The position numbers and the translations under genes are program-made. The notes under the pieces were generated by a model, which was given only the letters and a program-made list of their open reading frames with translations, did not search any database and was not told the DNA's origin. DNA of 20,126 bases from assembly GCA_039933315.1 (NCBI GenBank), contig JBDTOI010000071.1, positions 1-20,126 of the forward strand, in the 5' to 3' direction. This DNA comes from DASXRU01 sp039933315. GTDB taxonomy: Bacteria; Acidobacteriota; Blastocatellia; Pyrinomonadales; Pyrinomonadaceae. Shown here in pieces: positions 7,459 to 14,385 of this stretch. Position 1 is the stretch's first letter; every line of letters begins with the position of its first letter.

Positions 7459-8049
7459 TTACTTATTCTCCGGCAAAGGACTTTCGTGACGGCTGACAAC
7501 TCGCCAAATCCCATCGCGACTGATCCAAACATCCGTCAGGAGATACGTGCCACTCCAGTCCATCCCGGCAACGATGGCGCTTTGCTTCAGCAAGCCTGTG
7601 ACAATGGCCGTCCTACCGAAGACTCGGACCGTCGTGTTCTCAAATTCATACGAAGTCAGCTTCATGTCGCGGAGGACATGTTCCAGGTATCTGGACCTGT
7701 CACTGACCCCGGCCAAACGGGGATTAGCAAACATGAAATCGCTGGCAACGATGAGGCCCAGCGAATCCGCATCGCGTACCTTCAGTGACTCCATCAACCC
7801 CTTTTCGAGTGACAGCAAAATCTTCCGCGTTTCATCGCTGGAGGGCGCCAGGGCAGCGACTCCAGGCATTTCTTCCGCCGATCTCGGCGTCTCGGCCTGC
7901 GGCGGAAGTGATTGCCGCCAGGTGTCAACCGTCGTACCGGGCTTCTGCTTCTCTTTCTCCTGGGCCGTAACGATGATCGCCGGAGAGACTGCACACATCA
8001 GAATGCAGGTAAACAAAACGAAAAAGTAAATTCTCATCGATCCCATCAT
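7459..8049 (-). CDS. Exported NTF2/SnoaL-like (DUF4440-type) protein
   Basis: The 196-residue product has a signal peptide (hydrophobic stretch about 7-27, VTAQEK at the likely cut), a Pro-rich spacer to about 68, then a cone-like alpha+beta domain of NTF2 fold. ILLSLEKGLMESLKVRDADS leads into LIVASDFMFANP, and later strands include TVRVFGRTAIVTGLL, GTYLLTDVWISRDGIWRVVS and RHES. Such domains bind or turn over small molecules in some members, but the substrate here is unknown. AAGGAG ends 2 bases before ATG 8049 and 5 before ATG 8046, so the second ATG is the likelier start. It lies between the BON lipoprotein gene and the hydrolase gene on the same strand. Confidence 0.72.
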   Translation of the reverse strand: MMGSMRIYFFVLFTCILMCAVSPAIIVTAQEKEKQKPGTTVDTWRQSLPPQAETPRSAEEMPGVAALAPSSDETRKILLSLEKGLMESLKVRDADSLGLIVASDFMFANPRLAGVSDRSRYLEHVLRDMKLTSYEFENTTVRVFGRTAIVTGLLKQSAIVAGMDWSGTYLLTDVWISRDGIWRVVSRHESPLPENK

Positions 8050-8120
8050 ATCTCCTTAAAATAATTCCCTACTGGACCGGTCGAAACTCCTCCACGCTCT
8101 CGATGTGCAATTTCTTATTT

Positions 8121-8624
8121 TCAAGTGGAAGTTCGAAGCTGATTCTTTACTGCTTTCACGCCACTGAGTGCGCGCAGCGTTTGTTCAGCCTTCGACTTTT
8201 GGGCCGCGTTTGCGACGGTGCCGCTCAGCGTCAGGACTCCCGCCTTAACATCAATGGTGATATTAGCCGCCTTTAACTCCGCATCGGCGCCCAGGGCGGC
8301 GCGTGCTTGCGTGAATATGAAAAAGTCGCTGCCCCCGGTACCGATTTGGGCCTTGGTAACAGTGGCAGCCCGCGGGTTCTCGTTGTTTCGAGTGTCGGGT
8401 TTCTGGGTTTCCCCGGGCGCCAACACATTGCCCGTAGTAGTTGCTCCGGATGCCGGACTGGCGCTATTAACCGGGATCGCGCTGCCCTCTTTGCCGGCTG
8501 CAGCGTTGGCCGGTGCGGATTTGTCTCCGGCTCCGCTGCCACAGCCGGAAAGCATAACTGCGCAAACAATGCTGCCCAGGATTGCCAGGCCGCCTACTCT
8601 TCTTAGAATTATTATCGGTTTCAT
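8121..8624 (-). CDS. BON-domain lipoprotein
   Basis: The 167-residue product carries a lipoprotein signal peptide with lipobox LSGC (Cys28). A long Ala/Ser/Pro/Thr/Asn-rich linker (about 29-97) follows. A BON domain (about 105-165) is recognised by ITIDVKAGVLTLSGTVANAA and the ending SKAEQTLRALSGVKAVKNQL. BON domains (OsmY, secretin and channel proteins) are thought to bind phospholipid or polymer surfaces, so a periplasmic or outer-membrane-anchored envelope role is likely. A purine-rich AGGGGGG precedes ATG 8624. It follows the aminotransferase gene by 33 bases on the same strand and could be the distal gene of that transcript. Confidence 0.82.
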   Translation of the reverse strand: MKPIIILRRVGGLAILGSIVCAVMLSGCGSGAGDKSAPANAAAGKEGSAIPVNSASPASGATTTGNVLAPGETQKPDTRNNENPRAATVTKAQIGTGGSDFFIFTQARAALGADAELKAANITIDVKAGVLTLSGTVANAAQKSKAEQTLRALSGVKAVKNQLRTST

Positions 8625-8657
8625 TACCCCCCTATCGTCCGTTTGTGAATTCGATTC

Positions 8658-9821
8658 TCATCCGTGCTGCGCAAAATCCAGGTCACTAATCCCCGAGCTG
8701 CGCCCTTGACCCAGGCATTCGCGCAGGGCATCGCACACATAAACTACATCCTCGCGCTGGAGTCCTGCCCAGGTCGGCAGGCTGAGCCCCGAGCGCGCCA
8801 CCCGCTCTGCCAACGGAAAGCTGCCATCCTCTTGTCCCATTTCCCGATACGGCGGGAGGATATGCATCGGGTAAAATACCGGGCGTGTTTCGACCCCGCG
8901 TTTGAAAAGCCCGGCCATTACGTCATCGCGGCTCGCTCGAATCGGCCCTTCCAGCATTATCGTGAACAACCAGTCAACGTTTTCTCTACCGGCTTTTTCC
9001 GCCTGCCAACTGATGCCGGGCGCGTCGCGCAGGATATCCCGGTACCACGCCGCAACCTCTCGCCGCCGGCTGAGGTGCCAGTCGACGCGTTCGAGTTGGG
9101 CGAGTCCGATCGCCGCCGGCAGATTCGCCATGCGATAGTTATAACCAATGATTGGGAACCAGTACCGTTGCTTTGAATCCATTCCCTGCCCCCGGAGTTG
9201 GGCCGCGTATCGACCAAGCTCCTCTGAGTCGGTAACCACCATGCCGCCCTCTCCGCAGGAAACAATCTTGTTGCCATAGAAACTAAAGGCTGCCACCTCG
9301 CTGAGCGAGCCCACCCGCCGGCCGCGAAGCTCCGCCCCGTGCGCCTCCGCCGCATCCTCGACCACAAACAGATTGTGCCTGCGGGCAATCTCAGTTATCG
9401 CGTCCATGTTGGCCACGTGGCCGTAGAGGTGTACGGGTATGATGGCTTTAGTGCGCGCAGTGATCTTCGCTTCGATCAAACCAGGATCAATTGTCCAGGT
9501 GTCCGGCTCGATGTCCACGAAGCGGGGACGGGCGCCACAATAGGTTACGGCGTTAGCAGTCGCGACAAAGGTCAGCGTCGGCACAATCACTTCATCGCCT
9601 GGCCCGACACCGAGCGCCAGCAGCGCTACATGCAGCGCGGCAGTTCCGCTATTGCATGAGACGGCATGACGCACTCCGCAGAAATCGGCAAAGGCGCGCT
9701 CGAACCGCTCGACATATTTACCGGCGGATGAAATCCACGAAGACTCGATGCAGTCGAGCACATAAGCCTTCTCGTTGCCTGCCAGCACGGGAGCCGCAAT
9801 AGGGATAAACCGTTCGCTCAT
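8658..9821 (-). CDS. DegT/DnrJ/EryC1/StrS-family sugar aminotransferase
   Basis: The start is placed at ATG 9821 because it overlaps the stop of the glycosyltransferase gene as ATGA; the frame is open to 9866. The 387-residue product is a fold-type I PLP enzyme. It has the SSWISSAGKYVERFE entry (28-42), the cofactor-phosphate segment NSGTAALH (57-64), VPVHLYGH-like substrate-loop residues (IPVHLYGH, 128-135), the PLP-nitrogen aspartate in VVEDAAEAHGA (Asp156) and the Schiff-base lysine in SFYGNKIVSCGEGG (Lys185). The family transfers an amino group from glutamate to a nucleotide-linked keto-sugar; the start resembles GDP-perosamine synthase-like members. Its place after two glycosyltransferases and asnB supports surface-glycan amino-sugar synthesis. 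The exact sugar is unknown. Confidence 0.88.
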   Translation of the reverse strand: MSERFIPIAAPVLAGNEKAYVLDCIESSWISSAGKYVERFERAFADFCGVRHAVSCNSGTAALHVALLALGVGPGDEVIVPTLTFVATANAVTYCGARPRFVDIEPDTWTIDPGLIEAKITARTKAIIPVHLYGHVANMDAITEIARRHNLFVVEDAAEAHGAELRGRRVGSLSEVAAFSFYGNKIVSCGEGGMVVTDSEELGRYAAQLRGQGMDSKQRYWFPIIGYNYRMANLPAAIGLAQLERVDWHLSRRREVAAWYRDILRDAPGISWQAEKAGRENVDWLFTIMLEGPIRASRDDVMAGLFKRGVETRPVFYPMHILPPYREMGQEDGSFPLAERVARSGLSLPTWAGLQREDVVYVCDALRECLGQGRSSGISDLDFAQHG

Positions 9822-11176
9822 CCCCGCACCTCGATCTCTGGTCCGGATCCCTGCATCCAATCCCACTCCAGAATTTCGCGATCTTCCTCATTGAGCCTTC
9901 GCCCGGCAGCCTGGCGATAGACCGCGCGGTACGCCTTAGCCGTGCGCTCCAAACTGAAGTCTTTCAAGCGTCGCGTTCCCCGCAGTCTCAAATCCTCGCG
10001 CAACCTAAGGTCGGTGGTCATGCGCGCGAGTGCGGATGCGATCTCCTGCACTGAGAACGGATCGAATAGGAACGCCGCGTCCGCCACCTGCTCGGGCAAC
10101 GACGTTACCGTCGAGCACGCGACCGCCGCGCCGTGCTGCCATGCCTCGAACACCGGCGCGCTGGCTGCTTCGAACAATGTTGGCACAAAAACAAACTGCG
10201 CGGCCCGGTAGAGTGCATTCAACTCATCAAATGGAACGAGCCCCGGAAACTTTACGACGTCGTTAAGTCCCAGCTCATTCAATCTCCGCTCAATGCGGGG
10301 CCAAAAGTCAGTCCTGGAGCCGGTACAAATGACGCGCACATCCAACGCCTCTCGATCGCGGAGATAGGCCACTGCTTCCAACAGCCGAAGGTGGTTCTTA
10401 TGCTCCCAGGTCATCGCAGGATAAAGAGCAAATGGCCCATCTGCTAGTTTATATTTTCTTAGGAGCGGCCGGATGGTGACCTCATCCGTTTCCTTCGGGA
10501 GTTGCGGCAAAGGCGGCGGGGCCCAGGGAATCACCTGCACTCTTTTGGATTCCACGCCGTAACGTTCGACTACGTCGCGCTTGACGAATTGCGAAGCGAC
10601 CACCACGGTGTGGGCCGCACGGCAAGCCGCTGGATAGAGATTCTCGCGACGTGAGATTTCAGCGGGCGTGAAAAATTCCGAGAAGTGAAGGTGCTGCAAG
10701 TCGTGGGGGTTGAAAACACTGGGAACACCGCACGCTTCAAAGGACTGAAACGGGAAATGAATCACATCACATTCCAGACTCTGGAAAAAACTTCGCGGCG
10801 TGGAAGGTGCGATTTGCGTTGCTAAGTCAGATTTCGACGAAACTGCCGCGACCCGGGTCTGTGCCTGTCCGGCCACAAATTGTTTTATCCCACGCGCCAC
10901 AGGACGCAACGGACCGAGCCTTCGCTTGAATGATTCGAGGCGATTAAACCTCGAGCCGGCGGCGGGCCCAAACTTCGGTCCGGCCACGATTCGCGAGCCG
11001 GGCAGGAGCAGGGGTCGCATCCACTCCGGGTCTTCATAGGGCCCTATAAAAACGTATTCTTCATCTCCGTCTTCTAACTCAGCCAGCGCTGCCAACGCGC
11101 GCAACGCGGTGACGGCGCCGCCGGAGGGACCATCCGGCATAAGTTGGGCATTGATCGCTACTCGTAGTCTTTTCAT
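9818..11176 (-). CDS. GT4-family glycosyltransferase (GT-B fold)
   Basis: The 452-residue product has the GT-B two-Rossmann layout. The N-terminal domain begins RVAINAQLMPDGPSGGAVTA, a glycine-rich acceptor-side loop common in GT4. The C-terminal donor domain starts near 245 (FALYPAMTWEHKNHLRLLEA), continues with VKFPGLVPFDELNALYRAA (308-326) and carries the EX7E motif at Glu336 and Glu344 in PTLFEAASAPVFEAWQHG. There is no signal peptide; the enzyme should act at the cytoplasmic face. It transfers a sugar from a nucleotide donor during glycan-repeat assembly; donor and acceptor are unknown. The gene follows asnB by 53 bases and overlaps the aminotransferase gene by 4 bases, so the three are probably one transcriptional unit. 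Confidence 0.87.
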   Translation of the reverse strand: MKRLRVAINAQLMPDGPSGGAVTALRALAALAELEDGDEEYVFIGPYEDPEWMRPLLLPGSRIVAGPKFGPAAGSRFNRLESFKRRLGPLRPVARGIKQFVAGQAQTRVAAVSSKSDLATQIAPSTPRSFFQSLECDVIHFPFQSFEACGVPSVFNPHDLQHLHFSEFFTPAEISRRENLYPAACRAAHTVVVASQFVKRDVVERYGVESKRVQVIPWAPPPLPQLPKETDEVTIRPLLRKYKLADGPFALYPAMTWEHKNHLRLLEAVAYLRDREALDVRVICTGSRTDFWPRIERRLNELGLNDVVKFPGLVPFDELNALYRAAQFVFVPTLFEAASAPVFEAWQHGAAVACSTVTSLPEQVADAAFLFDPFSVQEIASALARMTTDLRLREDLRLRGTRRLKDFSLERTAKAYRAVYRQAAGRRLNEEDREILEWDWMQGSGPEIEVRG

Positions 11177-11229
11177 CCCACCCTATCGTTCGCTATCCGG
11201 ATCGTCCAGAGAGGCAGTAGCACTCGCAC

Positions 11230-13194
11230 TCAGAGTTGCTGTGCGTGACTAAGGGCGCGGTGTGCGCCATCTACCACTTCACTCATGCGACGACACCAAT
11301 GTTCGAGGACAAGTGCCTTAAAAGAAACCGGGCTCGTGAGCCCGGGAGGAAATGGACCGTCAGCCAGGCGATCAGCGCTCTCATGGCTTAACACTCCCGA
11401 CTGCACGAGGTAGCCATCGCGTAAAGAACCACCATGGGCTGAGAATATTGCGGCGTGCCAATCGGCTACGGGGGGAGCAAAACCCCGCTTGGGCCGATCC
11501 AGGACCCATTCGGGCAAAACACCATCAACCGCGCGTCTCAGCCATTCCTTCGCCGGCAGTAATACATCTGAATGCGCCTTGCGCAGGCCAATGACGGTCT
11601 CCACCAGCTCGCGATCCAGGAAAGGGAGACGCATTTCTACGGAAGAGGCCATCGCCAGGCGGTCTCCCTGGGTAACGCCGTTGCTGCGAAGGTAGGTGTC
11701 GCTGACCAGGCGCGTGAGGGTCACATCCACTCTGGGCCAGGGAGAAGGCAAGGTAAATAGGTCGCTGGCATCACCTTCACCAAGTTGCAGGGCGAACTCT
11801 TTGCCATAGAGTTCGGGCGTTTCAGCGGCGGCGGCGCTAAAATCCGGCGACAGGTCGTAAAACACCATCTGATCTGGAGGAGTCGTACGATGATTTCGCA
11901 TTCTGCGCAAGCCGGAGCGGATACCGCCGAAGTCGCGGGTCCAGGCAGATATTGCACCTGGCGAAAGATTTGCCGGGGCGCCCAGCGAAAGGTACTGAGG
12001 CATGGCGCTGAAAACTCCTTTGGCGAGTGTTTGCTTCGCCAGGGTCTCGCGCGCCGCCTGTCGCAGTTGTGGATAGCCCCAGAATAGTTCATCGCCGCCC
12101 TGACCCTGCAAGACCACCGGAACGCCCTGCTCGCGAGCCAGTTTCATCACCGCGTGGTAAGAGTGGCCGGCATAATCGGCGATGGGGTCATCCCTCCAAA
12201 ACTGCAGTTCCGTAAAGAAGTCTACGACCTCCTCCGTGGTCACCTCGGCCTCGTGGAAATGCAGACCAAGATGGTCAGCTAAATCCCGGGCATCTGCGCG
12301 TTCGTCACACTCTTCGGGTCGGCCCTCGTACCCAATGCTGAAAGCATGAAGTTCGCCGGGGTAATGACGGGCTGCAAAAGCGGCAACTGTGCTTGAATCC
12401 AACCCGCCGCTGAGGGCCACGCCCACCGGTACATCTGCCTGAGTCACGAGCCGCCCCACATTGTCCAACTCCCGACGAATGAGTTTAGGCGCGTCCCCTT
12501 CGATCGGGGGCGCGTCTTCCATTCTCCAGTAACACTTCTCCTCAACCCGCCATGCCTCGAGATCAATGGTGAGCAGGTGCGCCGCAGGCATTTTGCGCAC
12601 GCCCTTGATCGCCGTTCGTGGTTCTGGCACGTATTGATAGTGGAAGTAGCAATCGATGGCCGCGGGATCCAACTCAAAAGGTACCGATCCCGATCGCAGC
12701 AAAGCTTTCATTTCGGAGGCGAAGAGTATGCTTCCGGGCCGCTCATAGAGATAAATGGGCTTTTCACCCATCGGGTCCCGCGCCAGCAAAAGCCGCCTCC
12801 GCTTTTCATCCCATAGTGCGAAAGCAAACATGCCGCGCAGGCGGTGAACGCAATCAACTCCGTCCTCTGCGTAGCTATGCAAAATCGTCTCACAGTCACT
12901 ATCGGTACTAAAGCGATGCCCGCGTCGCTCGAGGTAAATACGCAGGTCGACATGGTTGTAGATTTCACCATTGGCAACGAGCGCGAGCGAGCGGTCTTCG
13001 TTGTAAAGCGGCTGGCGTCCACCTTCGAGATCGATTATTGAGAGACGTCGAGCGGCGAGCACGACATGCGCAGCGCGGTATTCGCCCTCGTCGTCAGGAC
13101 CACGGTGAATCAGAGCGCGGCTCATCTTCGCAGTCCGGGCAGCGTCTTCGTTCGTGATTGGTGTCCGGCTAATTAATCCGCTGATACCGCACAT
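11230..13194 (-). CDS. asnB: Asparagine synthase (glutamine-hydrolysing) family amidotransferase
   Basis: The 654-residue protein has both AsnB domains. The class II glutaminase domain begins MCGISGL with the nucleophile Cys2, then RGPDDEG (31-37), ARRLSIIDL (48-56), NGEIYN (75-80) and SDCETI (99-104). The synthetase domain has the PP-loop SGGLDSS (262-268) and GQGGDELFWGY (364-374). It activates a carboxylate with ATP and amidates it with glutamine-derived ammonia. Copies embedded in polysaccharide loci, as here between two glycosyltransferase genes, are thought to amidate a sugar acid or other glycan precursor instead of supplying asparagine. Inserts around 395-470 make it longer than E. 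coli AsnB (554 residues). The domain call is firm; the glycan role is inferred from context. Confidence 0.88.
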   Translation of the reverse strand: MCGISGLISRTPITNEDAARTAKMSRALIHRGPDDEGEYRAAHVVLAARRLSIIDLEGGRQPLYNEDRSLALVANGEIYNHVDLRIYLERRGHRFSTDSDCETILHSYAEDGVDCVHRLRGMFAFALWDEKRRRLLLARDPMGEKPIYLYERPGSILFASEMKALLRSGSVPFELDPAAIDCYFHYQYVPEPRTAIKGVRKMPAAHLLTIDLEAWRVEEKCYWRMEDAPPIEGDAPKLIRRELDNVGRLVTQADVPVGVALSGGLDSSTVAAFAARHYPGELHAFSIGYEGRPEECDERADARDLADHLGLHFHEAEVTTEEVVDFFTELQFWRDDPIADYAGHSYHAVMKLAREQGVPVVLQGQGGDELFWGYPQLRQAARETLAKQTLAKGVFSAMPQYLSLGAPANLSPGAISAWTRDFGGIRSGLRRMRNHRTTPPDQMVFYDLSPDFSAAAAETPELYGKEFALQLGEGDASDLFTLPSPWPRVDVTLTRLVSDTYLRSNGVTQGDRLAMASSVEMRLPFLDRELVETVIGLRKAHSDVLLPAKEWLRRAVDGVLPEWVLDRPKRGFAPPVADWHAAIFSAHGGSLRDGYLVQSGVLSHESADRLADGPFPPGLTSPVSFKALVLEHWCRRMSEVVDGAHRALSHAQQL

Positions 13195-13235
13195 GTGCTT
13201 CTAGATTTACTCCGGCGGCGATCCGCGGACGAGTT

Positions 13236-13344
13236 GATTGTAGGGGCGGCACTCCGTGGCCGCCCCCCTTAGCGCTTCCGCAACCCCTCGAACCATGTCG
13301 CAAGTCAACAAAGGGGTGGCCACGGAGTGCCACCCCTACAAATC
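13236..13344. repeat. Palindromic MITE-like repeat, about 35-bp arms
   Basis: The arm at 13236-13270 (containing TAGGGGCGGCACTCCGTGGC) recurs inverted at 13310-13344 with only a few differences (a one-base indel and C/T changes in the GC-rich blocks), around a 39-base centre. It occupies most of the 152-base gap between the GT2 stop and the asnB start. Each arm is itself partly self-complementary around ACTCCGTGGCC. The folded RNA would be very stable and may reduce read-through from GT2 into asnB. It resembles dispersed intergenic palindromes, but no second copy is in the window. Confidence 0.75.
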
Positions 13345-13346
13345 GT

Positions 13347-14243
13347 TCAGCGTGAGGTGAAACGTATGCGTTTGATCTGACGCCGCGAACTGTTTGCGGC
13401 CAACTCCGCGTTGAGCGCCTCATCGCGCCGAGTTAGCACCCTTCTCACAACGTCATAAGGCTTCTGCAGCCTGAGCCAGGAGGCGGGCAGCCGCGTGGCT
13501 CCCTTTATGGAGTCGGCCAACTTGTGTCTGAAGTAGTAGAAAGTAACTCTGCTGAGATAAATTCCGTTGCGAAGGTATTCGCTCATCCCCACGTACTTCC
13601 TAATCAGTCCGGGCAATTCCTTGTTAAAGACAGGGTCCTCGTGGGTGTCGCTGATGCCCCCACCCTCGAAGTCGGCGATGACGAGGCCGAGGTAAATCTT
13701 GCGCACGCGCGGGTCCGCGAAACACCTCATGTTAAATACCCGGTCAGCGCCTACCTTGTATTTGAGGTCGAAGCCGCCCAGCACGTCAAAAATACTTCTC
13801 TCATAAAAGATCGCCTGTTGGCAGATATTACTACCGATGAAATCTTTTTTAGGGAATACGCCGCCGTGATACCGGTCGTCCCGTACGAAGTAAGCGTCAC
13901 CGTAGGCAAAAGACAATTTACCTTCAGGCAGAACTTCGGCGGCCCGCGCCAGCACACCCTCCCTCACGCGGTCGCCCGCTCCAAGAAAAAGAAGGTACCG
14001 CCCCGATGACATGCTGATGCCCTTATTGAATGCATCGTACACGCCCTGGTCGCCTTCGCAGATTAATGTAAAGTCTCTGCCGTACTGCTCGATAACTCTC
14101 AGAGTCTCGTCCGTCGAACCGCCGTCCACGAGGATCATTTCGTACAGGTCTTCCGGCTGTGACAGTACGGACTCTATGGTGGCCGCCAGCTTGTGGCCGC
14201 AGTTGTAAGTCGGAATAACGACGGAAAATAGTTTCTGTTTCAC
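13347..14243 (-). CDS. GT2-family glycosyltransferase (WcaE-like)
   Basis: The 298-residue form starts at GTG 14243, a few residues before the first strand, with AGG just upstream; a TTG at 14279 would add 12 residues. The GT-A domain shows KLFSVVIPTYNCG, the nucleotide-binding LVDGGSTDETL, then GDQGVYDAFNKGISMSSGRY and FLGAGDRV in place of a classic DXD. The DQGVYDAFNKGI block is characteristic of the WcaE-type GT2 branch of exopolysaccharide and lipid glycan enzymes. A second conserved part reads ICQQAIFYERSIFDVLGGFD and KVGADRVFN. No membrane helices are evident. It is the first sugar gene of the minus-strand cluster. Its codons are noticeably more AT-rich than those of the transporter gene upstream. 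Confidence 0.83.
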   Translation of the reverse strand: MKQKLFSVVIPTYNCGHKLAATIESVLSQPEDLYEMILVDGGSTDETLRVIEQYGRDFTLICEGDQGVYDAFNKGISMSSGRYLLFLGAGDRVREGVLARAAEVLPEGKLSFAYGDAYFVRDDRYHGGVFPKKDFIGSNICQQAIFYERSIFDVLGGFDLKYKVGADRVFNMRCFADPRVRKIYLGLVIADFEGGGISDTHEDPVFNKELPGLIRKYVGMSEYLRNGIYLSRVTFYYFRHKLADSIKGATRLPASWLRLQKPYDVVRRVLTRRDEALNAELAANSSRRQIKRIRFTSR

Positions 14244-14385
14244 TGCCTGCGCTTTTTCCCGCTCATTGAGACAGAGCAATGATGCCGAGTCGCCGGTACC
14301 CTTTTCCGCCCCTGGATAGCGGGCCTTTAACGCGAAGGGATTCGCAACCTTAGGTTCGCCCCGCGTCGTCTCGCGCGTGCGGCGT

